Source of the DNA: Ricordea florida
Lineage: Eukaryota; Cnidaria; Anthozoa; Corallimorpharia; Ricordeidae
Direction: 5' to 3'
NCBI GenBank assembly: GCA_949710005.1
Contig: OX453284.1
Location: forward strand, 678,001-742,000
DNA: 64,000 nt
Numbering within the stretch: the first letter of the stretch is position 1; the number at the start of each line of letters is the position of its first letter. Both the position numbers and the translations under genes were made by a program. The notes below the pieces were generated by a model. It saw only the letters and a program-made list of their open reading frames with translations. It did not search any database and was not told where the DNA came from. This document shows positions 34,901 through 46,000 of this stretch, piece by piece.

Positions 34901-37113
34901 AGTACTTAGTATTGTTTGCAATATTACTTGTACTAAATGTGTACTTTTTCAGCTCTATTCTAGAGTATGATGCAGAGGGATTCAACATGCTATCGTTACT
35001 GTTTCAAGTCCAAGGATTCTACTGTATTGTTCACAGTAAGTGCATTGTACAGAACGATAAGGAATCTTTGACTCCTACTGGAAAAATCTCGGATTCCCTT
35101 TTTCCAAGTGTTTCTGCTACATTCTGAGCAAATTCAAGCAAATTTATTAGTCTCCTCAACCAATACGCGATCTTCATGACTTCGCCACCCATTCACTTTG
35201 ATATTCAAATCCTAACAGTATGCAGGATGTTTGTCCCCGGCATGAACCTAGTTTAATGACCTTCCTCCCGGGAGTCCCCTTTAGTTTAGTAGTAGAGCTT
35301 TGGAACTGGAAATCGAAAGCTCGTAATTGCGACTGTTATTAGAAGAATTCGGATATCCTTCTTCAGAGTTTGCCTTTGGAATGCTGAATAAATACTATGT
35401 TATCTTTCTCAAATTCACGAGGCCCAACATATACCATTTTCATTGTTTTACGATTCAGTACCCGTCAACTGAATTCGACGTTATTACGAATTTCATGACA
35501 AAATTCATTCAGATGGAATCTGGTGCTAGATTTACCATAAATCTGTGAGCAATGGCAGTGGCAAATCACTGAATTCCAAGTTGGCGTGTTTCTTGTCTCA
35601 GCCAATCAGCATACGAGGTCTTGTTGCTGCATTGTTACTAGATTGCTTGACAAGAAATTTAAACAATGTTGTTGTAAAGTTTATTGGAGGGAAAAGGTGT
35701 TAGGACGGATTGCATTGCGGATTATTTTATCTTATACATGCAACTAATTTGTGATCAAACTTTCTTTCGCGCGCCCCTGATAAGGAATGCATGATCGTTG
35801 GTGATTATACAACTGCCCTACTGGCACACAATCAGGCCTCGAGATATAAAAAAAAATTAAGGCTTTTCCTGGCATTCAGAGCGCAAGAATGTTATTTATA
35901 TTTAGTTTTTCTTGCTGTGTAGTTGAGCTGGGAAGGAACTTTCCCCACGAGGCGCCGGTTTTTATTCTACAATCGATATACCACGAATACAACAACTTCC
36001 CATACGAAAGGTGTGAGACGGAGTATCCCTACAGCCCGCGATGGTCTGGTATCGAGATGGCTGAGAGGGCCAGGTACAGTATGCAAATTCCAAAGTAGAG
36101 CTTCAAGGATAAATTACAATCAATCTTTATTGTACTCACTCTTGCTCAAAAATGAAATTACGACAATGAGAATATTAAAAGTAATAATTACAGTACTGGC
36201 TGCCTGCCTGACCAGTTATTTTATTACATTGATAGGTGCATTACTTTCGCATTAATGACTTCTCTTTCAGCTTTCGCTGCTTAGCTGTGTAAGAGCAAGA
36301 AGGTGGACTAGATTGAAAGTGTGACGAATGTTTAGGCTCAAAACAGAAATAAGAACATTTGCACTCGTTTGGGATTCTACCACTCAAATAGACGGTCATA
36401 AAAAGAGTGCGTTGGAAAGTTCATTACTACATCGGGGTTCCTGGTGCAACCTATTCAATGCCTTAAACCTGTAGTCCCTATAGTGATGAGCATCCAATTT
36501 CTCCTGTTGATATCAATACCTAGTAGTGATGGGCTCCTGCTAGTACTGAAGGCAGGAAATGAGATTGTGAAAGAATGATGACCAGTAGTTATCTGTGTTG
36601 ATGTTTTAACACTTTTCGTTTTTTACTGGTACTGTCAGGTGCGTAGCTAGAATTTTTAAAGGGGGGGGGGGGGGTCACACTGTGTCAAACCCAGGGTACT
36701 TACCAGATTGGCATGTCAACATCCTTTCCCGGCCTCGGTTGCCGAAGGATGATGATGATGATGATGTCAACATCCTCGCCATGGGCAGTGAGCATGGGGG
36801 AGGGACAAGCCTACAAAATAGCTGCATAGATGAATTAAGTTCCACGTAACATAAATTTCTCTATTTTAGTTTCACACAGGGGTGGTCACGGGCACTCCTG
36901 GATCCCCGTCTAGCCACGCCCCTGACTGTATAAAATGTATGCGGACCACAAAATATTTTTTTTTTCAAATATTATGGCTGGAATAGTCGAACCGTGTTGA
37001 CGAAGCCTTCATTGCGTGTTTTTTAACTGTTATTTTGTTTTCTCAACAGAATATTCCTCTTGGAAAGAATACCCGCCTTCAAGGATTCTTCTTTAAGCAA
37101 CGGAAAGTTTTAA
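25567..37113 (+). CDS. BABAM2: BABAM2/BRE (BRCC45), BRISC and BRCA1-A complex subunit
   Basis: Scaffold of the K63-specific deubiquitinase complexes BRISC (cytoplasm) and BRCA1-A (nucleus, DNA-damage response); it holds UEV-like folds and bridges BRCC36 with BABAM1. Exons: 25567-25688, 26281-26360, 27086-27183, 27811-27999, 28457-28531, 28619-28719, 31630-31732, 34426-34496, 34953-35035, 35923-36073, 37050-37113. All have GT/AG borders and consistent phases, 1137 nt, 378 aa (human 383). Matches to the known protein run end to end: PRITDPKT, CFKVLVPYAGRVLKWEVIF, LPPDFIFE, TKNLVVNFMIKIPVDLSEIP, PTLLLSPRVER, HLRIPHWGGVNGCLFEYLP, RRREYVAAFLSAFG, LEYDAEGF, YPYSPRWSGIEMAERAR and C-terminal SLSNGKF. 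Intron 6 (28720-31629) carries a transposon and the terminal introns carry MITEs, yet no coding exon is damaged. Confidence 0.95.
26490..26592. repeat. 100-bp MITE in a BABAM2 intron
   Basis: The ends TTAACCCTTTAAGCCCC and GGGGCTTAAAGTGTTAA form near-perfect inverted repeats around about 60 bp of non-coding sequence. Confidence 0.8.
29051..31131. mobile_element. DNA transposon with repeated GTAACGTCCGTGAC motif (BABAM2 intron 6)
   Basis: The word GTAACGTCCGTGAC occurs reversed at about 29068-29083 and forward at about 30721, 30742, 30937 and 31117 (the last as CGTCCGTCAC). The copies are clustered at both flanks of the ORF at 29271-30140. Subterminal clusters of one motif are typical transposase-binding sites, so I read the whole as one element with boundaries somewhere near 28.9 and 31.15 kb. 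The true terminal repeats and target-site duplication were not identified. Confidence 0.6.
29271..30140 (-). CDS. Transposon-encoded protein fragment, basic N-terminus and Cys-rich end
   Basis: An open frame of 289 codons, with no ATG at its upstream end, nested inside BABAM2 intron 6 on the opposite strand. The N-terminal 110 residues are very basic and rich in coiled-coil-like Lys/Arg/Glu (KEKDRQRKRESRK, LKKKLATKAK, SSPRKRKA). Then come SPGQKDFVISRNNGKK, LQKRYLIWSLKETFGTFQ, IGLSKFCSLRP, EVCLCQYHDNIKML, and the cysteine pattern CDSNKEECMTGKCQKCLNWF. I recall proteins with the order SP-x-KKDFV / KR-L-L / GFSKF-x-LRP / CVCxxHQN / ECMxGKC as a widespread repetitive family in cnidarians, usually longer, so this copy appears truncated at both ends. 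The flanking motif copies suggest it belongs to a DNA transposon. The function (DNA binding or transposase) is not proven. Confidence 0.55.
   Translation of the reverse strand: MSAAYKEKDRQRKRESRKNNIHSPRKAVIEKKKVRDRVRLHRLKKKLATKAKSSANTEQIESEYVYKTPHSLGKAVKKVSRQLPSSPRKRKAVISKIVETTKLTFNKPKDPTGNNQIPATTIEEVYFCDSISRQSPGQKDFVISRNNGKKSKLQKRYLIWSLKETFGTFQQEHPHTKIGLSKFCSLRPVNVLLKSSTPREVCLCQYHDNIKMLCDTLSKEIPSFPLYSRSFVDNLVCDSNKEECMTGKCQKCLNWFWEMVHFKSHGSLSLKKCLKLDIVYPLRLDNSKL
31194..31265 (+). repeat. (TCA)n/(TTA)n microsatellite
   Basis: Runs of TCATCA followed by TTATTATTA and ATGATAATAATAA. The minus-strand frame across it reads as polyaspartate and is spurious. Confidence 0.9.
31266..31416 (+). repeat. 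Interspersed repeat family A, copy 3 (5' half only)
   Basis: Matches the first half of 22541-22847 (AGTATAAATGCTCAGGTGAT ... ATTATCAGCCGATAATCACC ... AACAAAATGGCTGCCAGTCG) and then diverges. It directly follows the microsatellite and precedes BABAM2 exon 7 by about 215 bp. Confidence 0.78.
32234..32480 (+). repeat. Degenerate (GTAACN)n hexanucleotide repeat
   Basis: Hexamers such as GTAACG, GTAACA and GTAATG recur for about 250 bp with many substitutions. It lies in BABAM2 intron 7. Weak traces continue to about 32590 and recur near 33725. Confidence 0.85.
33981..34200. repeat. 220-bp MITE with 44-bp GC-rich inverted ends
   Basis: GGGAGCTTAAGCACGCGCGT at the left is mirrored by ACGCGCGTGCTTAAGCTCCC at the right, and the match continues inward through CGGACGGCAACCG/CGGTTGCCGTCCG. 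The flanks are TTA and TAG. It lies in BABAM2 intron 7. Confidence 0.85.
36631..36929. repeat. 300-bp MITE with CAGG(T/G)GCGT(A/G)GCTAGA ends
   Basis: The left end CAGGTGCGTAGCTAGA is mirrored by TCTAGCCACGCCCCTG, a hAT-like terminus. The interior contains a run of 14 G residues (36661-36674) and a short ATG-ATG microsatellite. A target-site duplication is not clear. It lies in the last intron of BABAM2. Confidence 0.7.
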
Positions 37114-38311
37114 AAGTGATAAAATATGCAGAAGTTGTGATTGGACGCATGGTAAGCAAACTGTGTAAGTTCCCGCCTACCCACCCCCTCAGGTTCTGGT
37201 CAGGGTGGTAGCTTGGCCATGGAGGTTGTTGGGAACGTATTCACGCCAATATTTTCAGAACGAAGAATGGCCGCTTGATGTATGAACAATAGCTGAGCTG
37301 GTATTGGGCTCCCAAGATGTAAAGGAATCGGAGAACAATCATTTAACCTTGTTGCGGGGCAAAACTGGAGGTTCCTCGGCGGAGTGCCGGAATCATGCTA
37401 TATTCTAACGAAACAGGGGCTGTACTAGCTGGGTTGATTGCCTGATGCTCGAACAATCAAACAAGGACACCAACTATTACATATTACAATTGGTTCGCCG
37501 TTTTTCGGTTTGTTCAGTGAACCTAATTAGCCGAGGGAAACTCCACTGATTTGACTTAATTCAAGTGACTGACTTGCTATGCTGGCAAGTGAAGGACACT
37601 TACGAATGAGTTTAATACGGGGACAACTGTTAGTGATTGAGCTGGTCTTCAATTGCAAGAGGAGGAAGTTTCGTCAGCAATGCAGATTCGTTGGACTCAG
37701 CTGAGCCAATGTCAAAATAGAATTTGCATTACAGCCGCGCGCACAAATTATACGTGCGTGGGAAGAAGTGCGAGAACGGAAATTGAGCCTTTTGAGAGAG
37801 AGGCGGCTTTTTATTGACTCTCTCTCGCACCATCCGGCGTGGTGCGTGGACTCACGCCTTCCGCACACGGATATATCGGCTGTCAACACTTCTTTAATAT
37901 ATATTGTTGACAAACGCACAAAAAATGAACATTGAAAAATGCCTTTTGGAAATCGCTGACATCACACCTAGCCTTACAAATTATCACTTAGTAGTTGGTC
38001 AATGAACTGCTGTGCAGTTTTGTTCAAGTGTAAAAAATTATTTATGCATTAGTCTTTTCTCATGCCGATGTTGAAGAAACAGAAACCAGCTGAAAGAGTT
38101 TTTTTTAGTGCTGTTGTAAAGAGTTCAGTTTGTACGTTAAGGTTCAATCTGGACTTTTTAAAGTGGAATATTTTTTATCTCTTGGAAATCACTTTTGAGA
38201 ATTAGAGATGATACTTCGTAAACCTCGCTTCTGTTCTCGTTGTCGTTTGAAGGGAGATTCATTGGAAATTCTCCCAAATTGTACGTAACACACAATCCTC
38301 TCATTCGCTCC
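37114..38311. other. BABAM2 3' flank, no gene seen
   Basis: Presumed 3' UTR followed by intergenic sequence. Only short chance frames are visible, none with recognisable protein features. Confidence 0.5.
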
Positions 38312-38460
38312 GGCGAAGGACTTACGCTCGAAACGTCAGCACCTCCCTTTTACCTTACGGTGGTATAACTTACTTTATCAATTCGTTTGATTATCCCAAT
38401 TTCTTGTGTTTCAATTCCCCACCGACGCAGCATCAGTTTCTTTAGAAACTATCCCCACAA
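38312..38460 (+). mobile_element. 150-bp mobile sequence, copy 1, seeding the minisatellite
   Basis: From CGAAGGACTTACGCTCGAAA to CTTTAGAAACTATCCCCACA this is about 90% identical to 54109-54258, where the same sequence is a clean insertion. The tail ATCCCCACAA at its 3' end is the first part of the 18-bp minisatellite unit that follows without a gap. Confidence 0.85.
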
Positions 38461-41400
38461 TACTTCTTATACCCACAATACTTGTTATCCCCACAATACT
38501 TGTTTTCCCCACAATACTTGTTATACCCACAATACTTGTTATACCTACAATACTTGTTATCCCCACAAAACTTGTTATCCCCACAACACTTGTTATCCCC
38601 ACAATACTTGTTATCCCCACAACACTTGTTATCCCCACAATACTTGTTATACCCACAACACTTGTTATCCCCACAATACTTGTTATCCCCACAATACTTG
38701 TTATGCCCACAATACTTGTTATCCCCACAAAACTTGTTATCCCCACAATACTTGTTATACCCACAACACTTGTTATCCCCACAATACTTGTTATCCCCAC
38801 AATACTTGTTATGCCACAATACTTGTTATACCCACAATACTTGTTATACCCACAAAACTTGTTATCCCCACAATACTTGTTATCCCCACAATACTTGTTA
38901 TGCCCAAAAAAATTGTTATCCCCACAATACTTGTTATCCCCACAATACTTGTTATGCCCACAAAACTTGTTATCCCCACAACACTTGTTATCCCCACAAT
39001 ACTTGTTATGCCCACAATACTTGTTATACCCACAATACTTGTTATCCCCACAAAACTTGTTATCCCCACAATACTTGTTATCCCCACAATACTTGTTATG
39101 CCCACAAAACTTGTTATCCCCACAATACTTGTTATCCCCACAATACTTGTTATGCCCACAATACTTGTTATACCCACAATACTTGTTATCCCCACAAAAC
39201 TTGTTATCCCCACAATACTTGTTATCCCCACAATACTTGTTATGCCCACAAAACTTGTTATCCCCACAATACTTGTTATCCCCACAATACTTGTTATGCC
39301 CACAAAACTTGTTATCCCCACAACACTTGTTATCCCCACAATACTTGTTATGCCCACAATACTTGTTATACCCACAATACTTGTTATCCCCACAAAACTT
39401 GTTATCCCCACAATACTTGTTATCCCCACAATACTTGTTATGCCCACAAAACTTGTTATCCCCACAATACTTGTTATCCCCACAATACTTGTTATCCCCA
39501 CAATACTTGTTATACCCACAATACTTGTTATCCCCACAAAACTTGTTATCCCCACAATACTTGTTATCCCCACAATACTTGTTATGCCCACAAAACTTGT
39601 TATCCCCACAATACTTGTTATGCCCACAAAACTTGTTATCCCCACAATACTTGTTATCCCCACAATACTTGTTATGCCCACAAAACTTGTTATCCCCACA
39701 ACACTTGTTATCCCCACAATACTTGTTATGCCCACAATACTTGTTATGCCCACAAAACTTGTTATCCCCACAAAACTTGTTATCCCCACAACACTTGTTA
39801 TCCCCACAATACTTGTTATCCCCACAAAACTTGTTATCCCCACAATACTTGTTATCCCCACAATACTTGTTATCCCCACAAAACTTGTTATGCCCACAAA
39901 ACTTGTTATCCCCACAAAACTTGTTATCCCCACAACACTTGTTATCCCCACAATACTTGTTATCCCCACAACACTTGTTATCCCCACAATACTTGTTATA
40001 CCCACAATACTTGTTATACCCACAAAACTTGTTATCCCCACAATACTTGTTATCCCCACAATACTTGTTATGCCCACAAAACTTGTTATCCCCACAATAC
40101 TTGTTATCCCCACAATACTTGTTATGCCCACAAAACTTGTTATCCCCACAACACTTGTTATCCCCACAATACTTGTTATGCCCACAATACTTGTTATGCC
40201 CACAAAACTTGTTATCCCCACAAAACTTGTTATCCCCACAACACTTGTTATCCCCACAATACTTGTTATCCCCACAACACTTGTTATCCCCACAATACTT
40301 GTTATCCGCACAATACTTGTTATACCCACAACACTTGTTATCCCCACAATACTTGTTATCCCCACAATACTTGTTATGCCCACAAAACTTGTTATCCCCA
40401 CAACACTTGTTATCCCCACAATACTTGTTATGCCCACAATACTTGTTATACCCACAATACTTGTTATCCCCACAAAACTTGTTATCCCCACAATACTTGT
40501 TATCCCCACAATACTTGTTATGCCCACAAAACTTGTTATCCCCACAATACTTGTTATCCCCACAATACTTGTTATGCCCACAAAACTTGTTATCCCCACA
40601 ACACTTGTTATCCCCACAATACTTGTTATGCCCACAATACTTGTTATGCCCACAATACTTGTTATGCCCACAAAACTTGTTATCCCCACAATACTGGTTA
40701 TCCCCACAACACTTGTTATCCCCACAATACTTGTTATACCCACAACACTTGTTATCCCCACAATACTTGTTATCCCCACAATACTTGTTATGCCCACAAT
40801 ACTTGTTATCCCCACAAAACTTGTTATCCCCACAATACTTGTTATACCCACAACACTTGTTATCCCCACAATACTTGTTATGCCACAATACTTGTTATAC
40901 CCACAATACTATTTATGCCCACAATACTTGTTATCCCCACAAAACTTGTTATCCCCACAATACTTGTTATGCCCACAAAACTTGTTATCCCCACAATACT
41001 TGTTATCCCCACAATACTTGTTATGCCCACAAAACTTGTTATCCCCACAACACTTGTTATCCCCACAATACTTGTTATGCCCACAATACTTGTTATACCC
41101 ACAATACTTGTTATCCCCACAAAACTTGTTATCCCCACAATACTTGTTATCCCCACAATACTTGTTATGCCCACAATACTTGTTATCCCCACAATACTTG
41201 TTATCCCCACAATACTTGTTATGCCCACAATACTTGTTATGCCCACAATACTTGTTATACCCACAATACTTGTTATCCCCACAAAACTTGTTATCCCCAC
41301 AATACTTGTTATCCCCACAATACTTGTTATGCCCACAATACTTGTTATCCCCACAATACTTGTTATCCCCACAATACTTGTTATGCCCACAATACTTGTT

Positions 41401-41795
41401 ATACCCACAATACTTGTTATCCCCACAAAACTTGTTATCCCCACAATACTTGTTATGCCCACAATACTTGTTATGCCCACAAAACTTGTTATCCCCACAA
41501 TACTTGTTATGCCCACAATACTTGTTATCCCCACAAAACTTGTTATCCCCACAATACTTGTTATCCCCACAATATTTGTTATCCCCACAACACTTGTTAT
41601 CCCCACAAAACTTGTTATCCCCACAATACTTGTTATGCCCACAATACTTGTTATCCCCACAAAACTTGTTATCCCCACAATACTTGTTATCCTCACAATA
41701 TTTGTTATCCCCACAACACTTGTTATCCCCACAATACTTGTTATCCCCACAATACTTGTTATCCCTACAATACTTGTTATTCCCACAATACTTGT
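38461..41795 (+). repeat. 3.3-kb minisatellite, about 185 copies of an 18-bp unit
   Basis: The unit is TTATNCCCACAANACTTG, with two freely varying positions: base 5 is C, A or G, and base 13 is T, A or C. The other bases are nearly fixed. Because 18 is a multiple of 3 and the unit has no stop codon in several frames, reading frames of 800-1160 codons exist on both strands; these are by-products. Units missing one C (17 bp) at about 38813 and 40882, and repeated strings of variant units, show higher-order duplication. The minus strand has GGGG or GGG every 18 nt. The array ends at ATACTTGTGATCCGAGC. Confidence 0.97.
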
Positions 41796-43390
41796 GATCC
41801 GAGCGGACAAGACGAGCATATCTTGCCTACTCAATTGCAGGAATTGTCAGCTTTTTCCTGCGAAACAAAACAAAACCTTGCTCGCTCAGCCACATAATAA
41901 GGTGATAGAAAATAACAGCGATATTCGTGTACCAGTCTGAAGACATAGTATCGCGAGTCCTCTGTATGAAACCCCCTCAGAAAAGGTTATTTCAACTAAC
42001 TTCATTTAGCTGCTACTTCCATTTAAACTATTTTTGAGTCACAATATCATAAAAAACTGGTTACTCCCAAGAATTCCTACAGTTTTCTTAGTTAACACCG
42101 GTAGGGAGTGAGAAAGATTCCATATTGTGTTTACTCGAGCTGGCTTAGGTCTTCATCACCAAGCTTAACCCAGGGGTTTTATGGAACAAGGGAACAGAAC
42201 CATTCATTTTCACGGAACAAGGGATAGTATCATGGAACTATTTTAGGGAACCTCTGATGAAATTGCTGAAACAAGAAAAAAAAAATAAGGTAACTTGATT
42301 TTTTTTTCGTTTTTTTATTTTATTTAAATTTTTTTTTCAATGGAGAACTTGAAGGGAGAAAATTAAAAAAGATTAATGGAATTATGAGACATGTACCCGC
42401 CCACCCCCCAGGGAGAAGCTCCTTTATGCTCATTTACAACCCTGGCTTTATACTTTCCCCAAGAAGAACAAAGATCAAAGGCCCCTTGGTGTGTCAAATT
42501 ACTCGATTAATTGGATGAAACCTTTATTTAAAATAACTCAGGGTGGTCCCGTCAGGACCTAGATCGGTCCTGTTATCAAGGCGAGCCCTAATTGGTGTCC
42601 TTTTCTACCAGGAGCCCAATGGGCTCCTGTTGCTACTTATTAGTTGAAAAAAAAGCGCATGGTTCCAAGACCTGCGTATTGATAAAAAGTGCATGATTCT
42701 AAGACCTGCGTTATTCTTCCGCCAGATCGATAAGCTTATCAGATCAAATAGCTATCTATCGTTGGGACTGTTGTTTAGTTATCGGCGCTTAAGTGTTCTT
42801 TTGCTCATTTCCTCGTCGCTCGTGAGGTCTGCAAAGGTGTATTTTGACCAAGGATGGAGTGAAAGAAAGGAAAAACAACCTGATGATTTTAGCGTTCGGC
42901 TCAACACTGCAGACGGCGTTTTGAATCAGTTCTTCTCTCCATGTCCTCAGGAAAAAATTTACTCCTTTACCCCATCCCCCAGATACATGAACAGAAGACA
43001 ATGGTGCGACCTCTGGGACAAAACCCGGCAAACCTAGCAGGGGAAGCACCGGAAAACGAGTTTAATCCACGTTTAATGTACAAATTAATTTTCTTACGGA
43101 TCAGAATGGAGTGAGTGAATTTAATGTCTATACCTAACCCTCATTGCATAAAACGTCATATCACGAGGTAAAAAGGTGGCCAGAAAGAATGTTCCTATGT
43201 GCGATGGAATAATGACTGGTCAACTCTTCAAGCTAAAAAGAATTACCTGACAAAAGATCTTTAATAACACACAAGTATTTTAATTATTTTGTTTCTCGCT
43301 CTAATATATATTAAGCTGAATCGAAGAGATGACCAAGTGCAACCTAAAGCTGCGCTGTACGAAACCATTGAAATGAAGTTCTGTTTTTAA
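41796..43390. other. Intergenic region right of the minisatellite
   Basis: No gene is recognised. It contains an A/T homopolymer-rich stretch (about 42275-42345) and a chance open frame at 42693-43037 on the plus strand with no family resemblance. Confidence 0.5.
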
Positions 43391-44000
43391 GCGTCTCTGT
43401 TTGGGTGTTACACTACAATTCACCCTAAAAAATAACAAATGAATTTTAAACGTACTTGTTAGGGTTTTGCACTACAAATTCACCCAAAAGAAATCCAACA
43501 AGGTTGATTTTGCGATGTTCATGACCATGATATTTTGCTTTGCATTTCATTCCCGAAAATTGTCAACTCTTAAGTGCGCTCTACAGAAAAGCTAATTTTT
43601 ACGGCCAAAAATTAGTGTGGAAAACAATTACTGATAAGACAACTCTTGAAACTACAAATTGTTTTTTCTTTTCGAGTGTCCCTGTTGGGGGTCACACCTC
43701 AAATTGCCCTAGAAAACTATTATAATTAATTTCTCGATGTTTATAACACAACCTTTTGTTTCGAATTTAATTCCCAAACTTATCAACTCTTACGTTTACT
43801 GTATAAAAATGCCAGATCGCGTACTAACGAAAATTTGATGTGGCACACACATAAGGTCACTTAACACACCTATTGAAATTATAAAGTGCTTTTTTTGGAG
43901 CGTGCCCTGTAGGGATTTAATACAAATTCACATAGAAAACTAACAAGGTTAATTTCTCGACGTTTATAACAGCATTTTTTTCCCCAAAAACTTAGTCCCT
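43391..44000 (+). repeat. Diverged repeat with about 225-bp period
   Basis: A block resembling GTTAGGGTTTTGCACTACAA - TTCACCC - AACAAGGTTAATTTCTCGA - GTTTATAAC recurs at about 43456, 43680 and 43906, with another partial copy at 43391. Spacing is about 225 bp and identity is moderate. Coding potential is absent. The following stretch, 44001-45082, shows no recognisable gene. Confidence 0.6.
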
Positions 44001-45082
44001 TTGCACCAGCAGTCCGCAAGTACAACAGGAAAACTCAATGTTCGTCTTCTGCTTCTAAACCGATGATACTGATGATGTGAAAGCCGAGACTCTTGTGCCT
44101 GGCTGATTTTCAGCCAACTCTGCAAATTGACCTGAAAATTAGAAAAACAAAACTGACTTGGGTTTCATTGTAAAGACGTTGGAAATGGGTACACCAAATG
44201 AGAACCATGGTTGAAGCTGTCAGCAACTGAAATTGTCGCAATGCATTGATATTTGACAAATCAACAACTGTTCTGAATACGTCTGAGCGTAAAGCAAGCA
44301 ATCATATGCCTTATTCCAAAATGGCCGTCTTTTATATCTTCTTTTTGTTTTTATCTACTAGTAGACCTTGATGCCTCGTTCAATGTTAAATATTCTTTTG
44401 AGGCATCAAGGGATAATTTGAATAAAAACAAAAGAATATTTAAGGTATCAGTTATGGAAAATTTGCCATTTTACATAATTTTACTTTTTTAAACAGTTGG
44501 ATAAATCTTAAGGTTATCTTTAAAATTAAAAAAAAACTCCACTTAAAAATATTATATCTGTCGCTAGGTTTTGCACATTAATTACTTAATTGAGAGTTGA
44601 CAAGTTAATTCTGTCAAATGAGTTAATTGTCGAGGCAAGGTGTCACGTGATATCAATAACATGCTAAGTTTGACACGCGATTTCGCGCGCCATAATCAGT
44701 GCACGGATGTCTTCGAGGAAGAACAAGCGATCTTGCCCTTTTTCATCGGCTAAAGTAAGACCGAAGAAGGCCGCTAAAATTAGCGGGAAGCGACAAAGCG
44801 TCTTATTACAACCAAGAAAAACTGCTGGATGAACTCGATCGCGATCACGAAGCCAGCGAGCAAGCCGAAATGAGCGCATGTCGCCGTAAAATACAATTGC
44901 AATAAACTGTCGAGGCAGAGGAAATTAAGGAAGAGACGTTTACGTTTACGACGTCCGCTCCAGCGTTTCCCTTTGTGCCCTTGCATTTTCTCGGGGATCT
45001 ACGGACCTTGGCATCTTTACTGACATGGTCATAATTTTGAAGATTAGTCAACCGATACGGAAAATTTCATCCCCAAACAAAC

Positions 45083-45666
45083 GCTGTGGCTAAATGACCG
45101 GCAGCCGGTCAAGGTTCAAAATCACTAAATGACCGGCACTCTGATATTTTTCTCAAATTTAAGGAATCGAAGGAACCCATCCAATTCAATGTATCATACT
45201 GCCAAGCGATCTAGAAGAGCTGTATAGATCGTGAGTCTAACGCTCCACTCAGAGAGAAAAGCCATGGTTTGTCGACTGCCGGTCACGGTTTCTCACTCAC
45301 TAATTGACCGGCAGTCCGAGTTGAGGGGATCGGGCGAACCAATGATGTATCTCTCAATATGTCGATTGAGAACAAGCGATCCAAAACTTTTTCTCTATAT
45401 TTAAGTATAAGAATATGCAGATAGCAGTCAGACGTAAAGAATCCAAGTGTCACAAAGCATGGTCTCGCTCTCTGAGCGGAGCGCAAACCAAGCGTTTGAC
45501 TCACGATCTCTACAGCTCTTCTAGATCGCTTGGCAGTTCTTAATCGACAAATGATAGTTTGAATTGGATGGGTTCTTTGGATTCCTTAAATTTGAGAAAA
45601 ATATCAGAGTGCCGGTCATTTAGTGATTTTGAAACCTTGACCGGCTGCCGGTCATTTAGCCACAGC
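45083..45666. repeat. 580-bp fold-back element with repeated GACCGGCA motif
   Basis: The left arm (45083 to about 45262) is the reverse complement of the right arm (about 45466-45666) with a few differences, beginning GCTGTGGCTAAATGACCGGC. The motif TGACCGGCA or its complement occurs at least six times, including head-to-head pairs (GACCGGCAGCCGGTC) near both ends and in the centre. Confidence 0.82.
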
Positions 45667-45760
45667 GAACAGTAAAAGATGATTTCACGTTTACTAACCT
45701 AAAAAAGCGGTTTATTCACAGGAAAATAATTTACCGCGCGCCGTCGCGGGAAATTTGTAC

Positions 45761-46000
45761 CTGTTCCATGTTAACTGTCATTCCTATTGTTATATAGAAA
45801 TTTGATTCCTCTACGGTTTCTCCCTTGCTGTGAAAATCTCTTAACACTTGGATTCCGCCGAATTTTAGTTTTTCTCTGTTTCTCGAAAGTAAAAAATAGG
45901 CGACCTGTACGTGCATTTCGAGTTCCAAGTTGTCAGCCCCTGGACCAAATTGGCTGAAATTCGGAGAGCATGTTGTCAGAACGTTCGCCGACAAAACCAT
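45761..46000 (-). CDS. Possible first coding exon of an unrecognised gene
   Basis: An ATG at 45998-46000 opens 80 codons ending at a CAG|GTAC junction that could be a splice donor; without splicing the frame runs to a stop at 45731. The sequence is not low-complexity: MVLSANVLTTCSPNFSQFGP..., LELEMHVQVAYFLLSRNREK, FGGIQVLRDFHSKGETVEES, NFYITIGMTVNMEQ. Its composition is protein-like, but I do not recognise the family and found no partner exon downstream. It lies just beside the fold-back element, so a repeat origin is possible. Treat it as a weak candidate. Confidence 0.3.

Noticed and set aside
38461-41795. CRISPR-like array
   Set aside because: There are no unique spacers between repeats, the unit is only 18 bp, and the setting is an animal genome.
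38387-41940. Very long open frames (up to 1163 codons) on both strands
   Set aside because: They are produced by an 18-bp tandem unit without stop codons. All six-frame products are period-6 peptides and overlap each other; no gene is implied.
42693-43037. Plus-strand frame of 114 codons
   Set aside because: No conserved pattern, no splice signals and no neighbouring exons; consistent with chance.
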